Source: CAYVQU01 sp964453155
Lineage (GTDB): Bacteria > Chloroflexota > Anaerolineae > Anaerolineales > UBA11858
NCBI GenBank assembly: GCA_964453155.1
Contig: CAYVQU010000205.1
Coordinates: 1 to 8,668, forward strand
DNA length: 8,668 nt
Reading direction: 5' to 3'
Position 1 is the first letter of the stretch; each line of letters opens with the position of its first letter. The position numbers and the translations under genes are program-made. A model generated the notes under the pieces. The model was not told where the DNA came from. It was given only the letters and a program-made list of their open reading frames with translations, and made no database searches. Below, in pieces: positions 1-5,922 of this stretch.

Positions 1-120
1 TTCGATGGAATCTTTAAATTGAATGCTGGATCAAACTGGAAACTGCGGCTAGTTTTAGCAAAACCGGGTGGTAGTAAATCCAGTTCGCTTATCTGCGGGG
101 GAAATCGCCACACACTTAAA
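1..120. other. Window-edge stretch with no supported gene
   Basis: This stretch lies downstream of the tRNA-His terminator. A plus-strand frame is open from position 1 to a stop at 163-165, and a minus-strand frame is open from a possible GTG at 113 to the window edge. Neither has a visible ribosome binding site or a recognisable product, and the plus frame would run into the tRNA gene. Open frames of about 40-55 codons arise readily by chance. I see no RNA gene or repeat here. Confidence 0.4.
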
Positions 121-152
121 CAAAAATACCCGGAAATTATACCGGGTATTTT
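121..152 (-). terminator. Rho-independent terminator of tRNA-His
   Basis: A perfect 11-bp inverted repeat (arms 123-133 and 142-152, core CCCGG/CCGGG) encloses an 8-nt loop. On the minus strand the 3' arm runs straight into a TATTTTTG tract. It starts only 2 nt beyond the encoded CCA end of tRNA-His, so it should end the tRNA transcript and any readthrough from hisS. Confidence 0.85.
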
Positions 153-153
153 G

Positions 154-229
154 TGGGGCGGCTGACGGGGGTCGAACCCGCAACATCTGCATCCACAGTG
201 CAGTGCTCTACCTTTGAGCTACAGCCGCC
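154..229 (-). tRNA. tRNA-His, anticodon GTG
   Basis: The complete cloverleaf can be folded by eye. The acceptor is GGCGGCT paired with AGCCGCC, with the D arm GCTC/GAGC. The anticodon stem CTGCA/TGCAG encloses the loop CTGTGGA, giving anticodon GTG (His). The T arm carries the GGTTCGA motif. The tRNA-His identity features are encoded: an extra 5' G (G-1, position 229) opposite C73. The 3' CCA is also encoded (positions 156-154). The gene lies 106 bp downstream of hisS on the same strand and is followed at once by a strong terminator. A possible extended -10 (TGATAGAAT) overlaps the hisS stop, so the tRNA may have its own promoter, be co-transcribed with hisS, or both. Confidence 0.96.
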
Positions 230-335
230 ATAGGCTGCATCCAAAAAATGCGCTGAAATCAGGTTTGTTCTTGAGAAGCAAGCACTATTTTCAGCGAAAT
301 ATTTCCCGGATGCTAACTTAGCGGGGGTAATTCTA
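230..335. other. hisS to tRNA-His spacer with inverted repeats
   Basis: This non-coding leader precedes tRNA-His on the minus strand. It contains a perfect 8-bp inverted repeat (251-258 CGCTGAAA with 289-296 TTTCAGCG, 30-nt loop) and a short palindrome GCTAA-C-TTAGC at 312-322. Neither is followed by a T tract, so neither looks like a terminator. If the leader is transcribed from hisS these could form stems that guide processing of the tRNA precursor; that role is inference. Confidence 0.4.
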
Positions 336-1631
336 TCATGGAGATTTCGCTCCGGCAAGCATTTTTTGGATCGTTTCTTCAAGCGAATCTCGGGGAATGC
401 TCTCCTGTCCGCGCGTGATTAAGTTCTTAACCGCAACCTGATTTTGAGCAACCTCATCTGGACCCAAAACGATCGCAACTTTGGCACCAATCCGGCCGGC
501 ATATTTGAATTGTTTACCTAATTTGTCGACTGCTGGGTAAACCGCGACCTTCAATCCAGCTGCCCGCATTTCGGCCGCGATTTCGAAAGAGGCTCCCACA
601 GTGCTGTCATCGAAAATCGTGACCATAATCGGGGCCGGGGAATCATCCACATTCTCTGGCAGCAATCCCAATTCTTCCAGGATGAGGGTGATGACTAAAT
701 CGCCCATTGCAAACCCGACGGCCGGCATCGGATCCCCACCAACGGCTGCCATTAGGTTATTGTAGCGTCCGCCCCCCAAAATCGAGCGTTTGACGCTGCC
801 GCGCACATCGAAGGCCTCGAAAACAATCCCGGTGTAGTAGGGGAGGCCTCGGATCGTGGACGAATCGTATTTGACATAATCCGCTACGCCCATGGCTTTT
901 AGAATTTCAAAGACCCGCACCAGTGTGGGAGATTCCCGCCACAGGTCGTCATTCAGCAAGAAAGCCTTAGTCTGTTCGATTTGGCCGGCTGTCAAGCCAA
1001 TATTGGTACCGTAAGCATCCCAGGCTGCGGGTTTCATTTTCTCCCGGCGATCGATCCAGTTTAGAACGGCCTGATGCTGTTCGGGAGTTACGTTTATCTT
1101 TTCGATTTCTCGGTTTACCAGTTGGCGATCGTTGACCTGAATAGTGACATCTTCGGGGGTAAGGGCCACCGCGCGGAATAAGCTGGCGACAATCGCCACC
1201 ATTTCAGCGTCGGCTTCCGGGGTGTCAATCCCGATCTGGTCAATGTTCCACTGGAAAAATTCGCGCGATCGTCCTTTTTGGGGCGCTTCATACCGCCAGA
1301 ATGGACCGAATGACCACCAGCGTAATGGGTAGGTCAGTTGGCGTTGTCTTTGGGCAATGACGCGCGCTAAGCTGGGCGTTAATTCCGGGCGGAGCATGAT
1401 CATCTCATCACTCCGATCAGGGAATACGTAGGATTGTTTCATCGCCAGTTCTTCACTGGATTTTGCTGCGTATAACTCTAATTTCTCCAAGATTGGCGCT
1501 TCCCACTCCTGGTAGCCGAAGGATTCCGACACTTTACGAACCATGTCGTACAACCAGATGCGGATGGCCATATCGCCAGGGTAAAAATCTCGCGTTCCTT
1601 TTACAGATTGCACTATAACTTTTTTTGCCAT
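336..1631 (-). CDS. hisS: Histidyl-tRNA synthetase
   Basis: This cytoplasmic class II aminoacyl-tRNA synthetase charges tRNA-His with histidine using ATP. The 431-residue length is normal for bacterial HisRS. The N-terminus has the family KGTRDFYP sequence (residues 11-18). Motif 2 lies at about 108-130 and contains FWRYEAPQKGRSREFFQ, with Arg113 and Glu115. The histidine-specific motif appears as RGLPYYTG (261-268), with Pro264 where many HisRS have Asp. The second His motif is LGGGRYNNL (285-293) and motif 3 contains AVGFAMG (304-310). From about residue 334 the anticodon-binding domain follows. The ATG start gives the family N-terminus, but no good Shine-Dalgarno precedes it. The gene follows the small Cys/His protein by 79 bp and precedes its substrate tRNA, all in one direction. 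The motif 2 wording suggests a lineage variant rather than the E. coli type. Confidence 0.97.
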   Translation of the reverse strand: MAKKVIVQSVKGTRDFYPGDMAIRIWLYDMVRKVSESFGYQEWEAPILEKLELYAAKSSEELAMKQSYVFPDRSDEMIMLRPELTPSLARVIAQRQRQLTYPLRWWSFGPFWRYEAPQKGRSREFFQWNIDQIGIDTPEADAEMVAIVASLFRAVALTPEDVTIQVNDRQLVNREIEKINVTPEQHQAVLNWIDRREKMKPAAWDAYGTNIGLTAGQIEQTKAFLLNDDLWRESPTLVRVFEILKAMGVADYVKYDSSTIRGLPYYTGIVFEAFDVRGSVKRSILGGGRYNNLMAAVGGDPMPAVGFAMGDLVITLILEELGLLPENVDDSPAPIMVTIFDDSTVGASFEIAAEMRAAGLKVAVYPAVDKLGKQFKYAGRIGAKVAIVLGPDEVAQNQVAVKNLITRGQESIPRDSLEETIQKMLAGAKSP

Positions 1632-1710
1632 AAGTTTTTCGCTTAATTTTTGTTACACAGGACTGCCAGCCCCATGCAGTATCTATTTCTAAAAATTCCG
1701 ACGGATTTTA

Positions 1711-2058
1711 TCACATCTCCGCCCAGAACGGACATTCGGGACATTCTTCATCAACCGGGTAATCAACCCCTTCTTCGTGGGGGCAGCCAATCACCCCCTC
1801 GGTCATTACCACCTCGCTGACCTGGTGCTTTTGGAAAAACTGCCCAATTTCAGTCGCGGCCTGAGGGTCGGTTGTTACATCTGTTCCTTGCCACCGTTGC
1901 AGGGTGGGGACGGCGTCTTTCGTTGGCATTGCAATTGCAACAATTTTGGTGATAGTTTGGTCATCGGGACCATAATATGCCAAAACCCCAATAGGGTAAT
2001 TTTTTTTGAGTTCAATCGCTTTCCGCAATTGGGTGATTAGTGTAGTGTGTTTCGTCAT
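1711..2058 (-). CDS. Conserved small Cys/His protein of unknown function
   Basis: A 115-residue soluble protein with no signal peptide or membrane segment. I do not recognise a named family, though similar short proteins with a Cys-rich tail seem familiar from Chloroflexota. The tail carries GCPHEEG and EECPECPFW, so Cys92, His94, Cys106 and Cys109 could form a metal site (C-x-H ... C-x2-C, zinc-like). The body appears to be mixed alpha/beta. The frame extends upstream to an ATG at 2118, but a near-consensus promoter (2076-2105) lies inside that extension. The ATG at 2058, with a GAGAAAG stretch just before it, is therefore the better start. The gene is upstream of hisS on the same strand and may be co-transcribed with it. 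A weak AT-rich hairpin just after its stop (about 1687-1710) would not block readthrough strongly. Confidence 0.72.
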   Translation of the reverse strand: MTKHTTLITQLRKAIELKKNYPIGVLAYYGPDDQTITKIVAIAMPTKDAVPTLQRWQGTDVTTDPQAATEIGQFFQKHQVSEVVMTEGVIGCPHEEGVDYPVDEECPECPFWAEM

Positions 2059-2075
2059 AAGCTTTCTCAGTTGGG

Positions 2076-2105
2076 ATTGTAGCATTGCCTCATCCCGAGC
2101 GTCAA
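2076..2105 (-). promoter_or_regulatory. Sigma-70-type promoter for the Cys/His protein and hisS block
   Basis: On the minus strand the -35 is TTGACG (2105-2100) and the -10 is TACAAT (2081-2076), with an 18-bp spacer and a TGC extended -10. The transcript would begin about 7 nt further on, giving a leader of roughly 10-15 nt before the ATG at 2058. The promoter overlaps the first codons of the longer reading frame, which argues against that longer start. Confidence 0.72.
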
Positions 2106-2130
2106 CAGGAGTAACCATTGTTTTCAGGGT

Positions 2131-2136
2131 TATAAT
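2131..2136 (+). promoter_or_regulatory. Candidate -10 box for the lipoprotein-MFS unit
   Basis: A perfect TATAAT lies 39 bp before the lipoprotein ATG in the divergent intergenic region. No convincing -35 hexamer is found 15-19 bp upstream, so promoter strength or a need for an activator is uncertain. It is back-to-back with the minus-strand promoter at 2076-2105. Confidence 0.45.
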
Positions 2137-2175
2137 TGTTTAGAAAATAGCGGTTGGTTAAGTGAGAACATTGAG

Positions 2176-2883
2176 ATGAGAACTAGACTTTTGGTTTTGA
2201 TTTTGATTTTAGGTGTTGGATGTACCGGTTGTGGTGGTTTTTCATTTTTAAGTGATGAGCCTGTCGAGGATGCTACAGATACGCCTATGCCAGCCACCGA
2301 AATCATCGATTTGGACCCCCCTACTCCTGAACCAACCCGAACCGCAATCCTGCTACCAACCGTTAAACCAACCTTCACCCCCACAGCACCTATACCAACT
2401 GCCACCCAAGACCAAGCCGAAACACCGGCCTCAGAAACCGCGGCGGATTCCACCACGGACCTTGTCTCGAATCATCGCTATGGTATCCAACCGGGCTCAC
2501 CACTTATCATCCAATCCTGGTCACATGACTGCAATTGGATGGGAATCGGTGGTCAGGTTTTTAATGATGCCGGCGAACCGGTAGCGGGGATTGTGGTAGA
2601 AGTCGGAGGTTCTATTGGGGGGCAGCCTCTACTAGGTTTAGCGGTCACTGGAATTGATAGTGGTTATGGTCCCGGTGGTTATGAAATTCAATTGGCCGAT
2701 CAGCCGATTCAAACCGATCTAGAAGCCTGGATTCAGCTCAATGATACTGTTGGAATTCCCATCTCCCCCAAGGTTTATCTGCAGACTTTTGATAATTGCC
2801 TGCAAAATTTGGTATTACTCAATTTCCTTGAGGAAGATCGACCGGACCCAATCATTTTTTATTTCCCCTTGATATTCAAATAA
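2176..2883 (+). CDS. Secreted lipoprotein with Thr/Pro linker and beta-sandwich-like domain
   Basis: A 235-residue surface lipoprotein of unknown function. Residues 1-16 form a lipoprotein-like signal peptide: MRTR, a hydrophobic core, then LGVGC, with Cys16 the likely lipidated residue. Gly at -3 is atypical, and Cys19 is an alternative. Residues 30-96 are a low-complexity Thr/Pro/Ala/Glu linker. Residues 100-220 form a compact domain with CNWMGIGGQVFNDAG (119-133), followed by PVAG, then YGPGGYEIQL (164-173) and CLQNLVLLNF (208-217). This resembles the Ig-like or carboxypeptidase-regulatory beta-sandwiches of exported proteins. Cys119 and Cys208 could form a disulfide. The protein ends in FYFPLIFK, like the aromatic-x-PL tails I recall on Chloroflexota exported proteins. 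The Shine-Dalgarno is weak (GTGAG). The MFS gene follows 16 bp later, so the two probably share a transcript. Confidence 0.82.
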   Translation: MRTRLLVLILILGVGCTGCGGFSFLSDEPVEDATDTPMPATEIIDLDPPTPEPTRTAILLPTVKPTFTPTAPIPTATQDQAETPASETAADSTTDLVSNHRYGIQPGSPLIIQSWSHDCNWMGIGGQVFNDAGEPVAGIVVEVGGSIGGQPLLGLAVTGIDSGYGPGGYEIQLADQPIQTDLEAWIQLNDTVGIPISPKVYLQTFDNCLQNLVLLNFLEEDRPDPIIFYFPLIFK

Positions 2884-2899
2884 AGTTTGGAGCCCCAAA

Positions 2900-4078
2900 A
2901 TGCCAACCACCAAAGCCCTACGTTACACCATGTTTGGTTCCCTGTACTTCACCCAGGGAACAATCCTTAGTTATTTCACTGCCTTAAACGCACTCTACTT
3001 CTTGTCTCGGGGGCTCACGATGACGGATGTGGGGATTTTTGCCTCGATTGCCTTGATTCCTTTTGTGATCAAGATATTCCTCGGCATGTTGAGTGACCGG
3101 GTCAATTTATTTGGCTTGGGGCATCGTAAACCTTACATATTGATTGGCTTAGCCGTTCAGACGATTTGTTTAGTCATCGTCCCCTTTATTGACCCAGCTG
3201 AATACTATTGGGGTTTTGTGGCTTTGGCGTTTATCCTCCAGATGGGGATGGCTCTCTACGATACCTGTACCGATGGGCTGGCCTTGGATACCACCCCCGC
3301 TGAAGAACAAGGTACGATTCAAGGGGTTATGGTTGGTGGCCGGGCCTTGGGCGTGGTCTTGACAGCCTCTGTCGTGGGCCTTTTAGCGGAGTTTGTGGGG
3401 TGGTCGGCGGTATTTTGGAGTTTAGCCCTCTTTACTTTGATCCCGGTCCCGTTGGTTTTACGGATTCGAGAAGGGGAGCGCTCCCTGGAAGAGGCCTTCG
3501 ATTGGAGCGCGTTTGCCGCCTTCAAACAAAAAACCGTCATTTTCTTAGCCCTGTTGGGATTTGTCTTTTTTTTCGTGATAGCCGGGGCCAACCAACTGGT
3601 CAATCCATTTTTGGAGACCGAATTCGGTATTTCGCTGAGCATGGCCGGGTATTACACCACCGTGTGGGGAATTGGGGTGGTGCTAGGCGGTGTGTTTGGC
3701 GGTCGTCTGTATGGGCGGATTGGGATGAAAAATGCAACCTGGGCCGCAATGTTTACCGGATTGGTTGGTATTCTATTTCTGAGTATTACCAATGGTCCCG
3801 GCATTGCCTGGGTGTTGGTACCTCTGTTTGGTTTGGCCTACGGCACGCAGCAAACGATCTTTTTTGCCCTGGCGATGAAGTATACGGATGCTCGCATTGC
3901 GGCCTCGATGTTCTCGATCCTGATGGCGGCTACCAATGTGGCCCAAGGGGCGGGGATGGCGATCAGCGGCATATTGACCGACTCCGTTGGCTTTCGCATC
4001 ACATTTATAATTTTGGGCGGACTCAATTTGATGATTATCCCCCTGATGCCGGTTGTCTTTGCTAAAAAAGACGAGTGA
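2900..4078 (+). CDS. Major facilitator superfamily transporter (PucC/AmpG-like)
   Basis: A 392-residue inner-membrane secondary transporter with 12 predicted helices and a central loop at about 188-210. The loop after helix 2 carries an MFS motif A-like stretch, G62-M-L-S-D66-R67 and then GHRKP (74-78). Helix 4 holds an acidic run, YDTCTDGLALD (120-130), followed by TTPAEEQGTIQGV. Together these recall the PucC/BCD and AmpG branches of MFS rather than sugar or drug porters. The substrate cannot be read from sequence. A clear GGAG (2889-2892) lies 7 nt before the ATG and supports the start. It sits 16 bp after the lipoprotein gene and ends before a strong hairpin, so these two genes form a likely operon. 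Whether the products work together is unknown. Confidence 0.85.
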   Translation: MPTTKALRYTMFGSLYFTQGTILSYFTALNALYFLSRGLTMTDVGIFASIALIPFVIKIFLGMLSDRVNLFGLGHRKPYILIGLAVQTICLVIVPFIDPAEYYWGFVALAFILQMGMALYDTCTDGLALDTTPAEEQGTIQGVMVGGRALGVVLTASVVGLLAEFVGWSAVFWSLALFTLIPVPLVLRIREGERSLEEAFDWSAFAAFKQKTVIFLALLGFVFFFVIAGANQLVNPFLETEFGISLSMAGYYTTVWGIGVVLGGVFGGRLYGRIGMKNATWAAMFTGLVGILFLSITNGPGIAWVLVPLFGLAYGTQQTIFFALAMKYTDARIAASMFSILMAATNVAQGAGMAISGILTDSVGFRITFIILGGLNLMIIPLMPVVFAKKDE

Positions 4079-4111
4079 TTGCTGCGCATAGTCACTTGCA
4101 AGCTGACAGAA

Positions 4112-4160
4112 TAAAAACTGGCACTGACAATCATTGATTGTTATCGTGCCAGTCTTTATT
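4112..4160. terminator. Bidirectional terminator hairpin between convergent genes
   Basis: The outer arms ACTGGCAC (4117-4124) and GTGCCAGT (4146-4153) pair perfectly. Inside them ACAATC (4127-4132) pairs with GATTGT (4136-4141), giving one long interrupted hairpin. On the minus strand the 3' arm is followed by TTTTTATT, a good T tract. On the plus strand it is followed by the poorer CTTTATTTG. It lies 33 bp past the MFS stop and about 210 bp past the UDP-glucose dehydrogenase stop, so it can end both convergent transcripts. Confidence 0.8.
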
Positions 4161-4264
4161 TGTAATATCTAGCTCATGGTTCACCCGATTTGGGAAGTGT
4201 GCTAGAAAAAAGAATCCTGATTAGCGCCAGCGTATCGAAGCGTGGTTTTTCGGATCAGCCTGCA

Positions 4265-4344
4265 CCCTTCATTTCGAGTAGGCCCAGTATTGGTGTTACG
4301 GCCCCTGCGGACTTACTCAGGTCCGCTCTGAGCTTGTCGAAGGG
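4265..4344. repeat. Small palindromic (REP-like) element
   Basis: This element lies in the non-coding gap 4161-4373, which otherwise holds nothing I can support. Its borders are CCCTTC (4265-4270) and GAAGGG (4339-4344). Inside is a 6-bp stem GCGGAC/GTCCGC (4307-4312, 4321-4326), overlapped by the alternative pair CTCAG/CTGAG (4316-4320, 4327-4331). The right end, CTGAGCTTGTCGAAGGG, matches a short intergenic repeat that I recall as common in many environmental bacterial genomes. Only one copy is in this window, so its repeat status is not shown here. Confidence 0.5.
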
Positions 4345-4373
4345 ATGCTTCCTGCGAAAAACAATTTTCTTGC

Positions 4374-5756
4374 TCAATCACTACCGTTAGCGTAGTGAAC
4401 TTTAGCGGGTTTCCCGATGGGGAGTACGTTGAAACCAATTTCGTGAAGTTTCTGGTGATCCAGTATATTGCGACCGTCAAAGATAAAAGCCGGTTGGACC
4501 ATCGATTCGAAAATGCGTTGGTAATCCAGTTCCTTGTACTGGGGCCATTCGGTGATGATCGCCAGAGCATGGGCCCCGGCTGCGGCTTTGTAGGGATCAA
4601 TTTCATATTCAACTTGGTCAGCCTGTTCACCCAGATCATAGCGGAAATTGTCCAGCGCATATGGATCCGAAACGACCACCTCAGCCCGTTCATCCAGCAA
4701 AGATTGGGTCACGGTAAAGGCCGGGGTTTCCCGAGTATCACTGGTGTGAGCCTTGAAGGCGGTTCCCAGGAGTGCGATTCGCTTGCCAGCGACGGTGTTG
4801 AACATGGTGGTCACCATTTTGGTGACGAAATTATTCATCTGGTAGTCGTTCATTTTGACGACCTGTTCCCAATATTCAGCAACTTCGGGCAATCCGTAGT
4901 ATTCACACAGGTAAACCAGGTTCAAAATATCTTTCTTGAAGCAGGAACCGCCAAATCCAACGCTGGCGTACAAAAAGCGGGAGCCAATCCGTTGATCGGC
5001 ACCGATCGCGTTGGCAACTTCGCTGACATCGGCTTCGGTTTTTTCACACAAATTAGCGATGGCGTTGATGGACGATATCCGCTGGGCCAAAAAGGCATTG
5101 GCCACTAACTTTGATAACTCACTCGACCACAAATTGGTGGTGATGATCCGTTCAGCTGGAATCCAGTTCGCGTAGATATCGACTAACGCCTGGACGGCTT
5201 TTTGACCAGAAGCAGTTTCCCGCCCGCCAATGAGGACCCGGTCGGGGTTTTCCATATCTTCCACTGCGGTGCCTTCGGCCAAAAATTCGGGATTTGAGAG
5301 CACATCGAAGAAAATGCCCTTGTCGTTGGCGTTGAGAATACGCTCCATGGCCTCCGCCGTTCGGACTGGCAGCGTGCTTTTCTCGACTACGATCTTGGAT
5401 GAGGTGGAATTGCGCAAAATCTGACGGGCGGTTTTCTCCCAATATTGCAGATCAGCGGCTTTACCGGCCCCGCGGCCAAAAGTCTTTGTGGGGGTATTCA
5501 CGCTGACAAAAATGATGTCAGCCTCAGCGATGCTTTGATCAACCTCGGTGGTGAAAAATAGATTTTTGCCGCGCGCTTTGAGCACGACTTCTTTTAAGCC
5601 CGGTTCATAAATGGGTAGATTATCCGAATTCCAGGCTGCAATTTTTTCGGCATTAATGTCGACGACGACGATTTTGTGTTCTGGGCAATGACTGGCGATC
5701 ACGGCCATGGTTGGCCCGCCAACATATCCTGCCCCAATACATAAAATATTTGCCAT
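4374..5756 (-). CDS. UDP-glucose 6-dehydrogenase, animal-type
   Basis: This enzyme oxidises UDP-glucose to UDP-glucuronate with two NAD+, supplying precursors for cell-surface polysaccharide. The 460 residues have the three-part family layout. The N-terminal Rossmann domain contains CIGAGYVGGPT (6-16) and SVNTPTKTFG (85-94). The central domain contains NPEFLAEGTA (155-164, Glu161) and SSELSKLVANAF (211-222, Lys216). The catalytic cysteine is Cys272 in GFGGSCFKKD. The C-terminal UDP-binding domain contains TAFKAHTSDTRETPA. WNSDNLPIYEPGLKEV (42-57) and AFLAQRISSINAI are closer to animal UGDH than to E. coli Ugd or B. subtilis TuaD. An ATG at 5828 extends the frame by 24 codons with no family sequence. 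The ATG at 5756 follows AGGAG by 6 nt and begins exactly at the Rossmann fold, so it is preferred. No polysaccharide genes adjoin it. Confidence 0.95.
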   Translation of the reverse strand: MANILCIGAGYVGGPTMAVIASHCPEHKIVVVDINAEKIAAWNSDNLPIYEPGLKEVVLKARGKNLFFTTEVDQSIAEADIIFVSVNTPTKTFGRGAGKAADLQYWEKTARQILRNSTSSKIVVEKSTLPVRTAEAMERILNANDKGIFFDVLSNPEFLAEGTAVEDMENPDRVLIGGRETASGQKAVQALVDIYANWIPAERIITTNLWSSELSKLVANAFLAQRISSINAIANLCEKTEADVSEVANAIGADQRIGSRFLYASVGFGGSCFKKDILNLVYLCEYYGLPEVAEYWEQVVKMNDYQMNNFVTKMVTTMFNTVAGKRIALLGTAFKAHTSDTRETPAFTVTQSLLDERAEVVVSDPYALDNFRYDLGEQADQVEYEIDPYKAAAGAHALAIITEWPQYKELDYQRIFESMVQPAFIFDGRNILDHQKLHEIGFNVLPIGKPAKVHYANGSD

Positions 5757-5818
5757 TTTCGTCTCCTGATTGTGGTGGGGAATATCCTTTACTGGGTGTT
5801 GTTCCCAGACAGAGCCAC

Positions 5819-5847
5819 ATTTTACCACCTAAGGCCCATTTTTTGAA
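5819..5847 (-). promoter_or_regulatory. Candidate promoter of UDP-glucose dehydrogenase
   Basis: On the minus strand TTCAAA (5847-5842) is separated by 17 bp from TAAAAT (5824-5819), with a TGG extended -10. This predicts a start near 5812 and a leader of about 56 nt. The -35 matches consensus at 4 of 6 positions. Confidence 0.5.
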
Positions 5848-5853
5848 TTGCAA

Positions 5854-5866
5854 TACGAAATTCGTA
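5854..5866. promoter_or_regulatory. 13-bp palindrome upstream of the UGDH promoter
   Basis: TACGAA-A-TTCGTA is a perfect 6-bp dyad around one base, ending 7 bp upstream of the candidate -35 of the UDP-glucose dehydrogenase promoter. Size and position suit a dimeric regulator's operator. No cognate regulator is identified. Confidence 0.35.
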
Positions 5867-5873
5867 AATTTAT

Positions 5874-5904
5874 ACAACCTGCCACTTTCCAGGAACCAGG
5901 TTGT
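5874..5904 (-). terminator. Hairpin downstream of the MerR-SDR operon
   Basis: The arms ACAACCTG (5874-5881) and CAGGTTGT (5897-5904) pair perfectly over 8 bp, and the loop holds TTCC-A-GGAA (5887-5895). It begins 19 bp after the stop of the short-chain dehydrogenase gene. The following minus-strand bases are AT-rich (ATAAATTT) but not a true T run, so it may be a weak terminator or a stabilising 3' stem. Confidence 0.45.
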
Positions 5905-5922
5905 TGCCCCAGATTTCGATTT

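Noticed and set aside
1..165. Open frames at the left edge: plus strand 1-165, and minus strand from a GTG at 113 to the edge
   Set aside because: Neither has a ribosome site or recognisable product. The plus frame runs into the terminator and tRNA-His gene, and both are short enough to be chance.
1632..1710. Possible T-box or other riboswitch ahead of hisS
   Set aside because: The 79-bp spacer is too short for a T-box, and no T-box sequence or specifier stem is visible; only a weak AT-rich hairpin near 1690-1710.
2130..2584. Antisense and alternate-frame open frames across the lipoprotein's Thr/Pro linker
   Set aside because: Repetitive Pro/Thr codons suppress stops in other frames. The signal peptide, lipobox and complete domain support only the frame starting at 2176.
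3400..4065. 221-codon alternate-frame ORF within the MFS transporter gene
   Set aside because: It overlaps the well-supported 12-helix protein in another frame and shows no domain or coherent hydrophobic pattern.
4190..4390. Possible 66-residue peptide in the convergent spacer
   Set aside because: It has no ribosome site, crosses the palindromic element (reading ALSLSKG, a common artefact of that repeat) and runs into the UGDH stop region.
4395..5108. 237-codon plus-strand ORF opposite UDP-glucose dehydrogenase
   Set aside because: It is antisense to a gene with intact catalytic motifs, and its translation has no family resemblance.
5757..5828. 24-codon N-terminal extension of UDP-glucose dehydrogenase
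   Set aside because: The AGGAG site and the Rossmann fold start at 5756, and the candidate -10 overlaps the upstream ATG.
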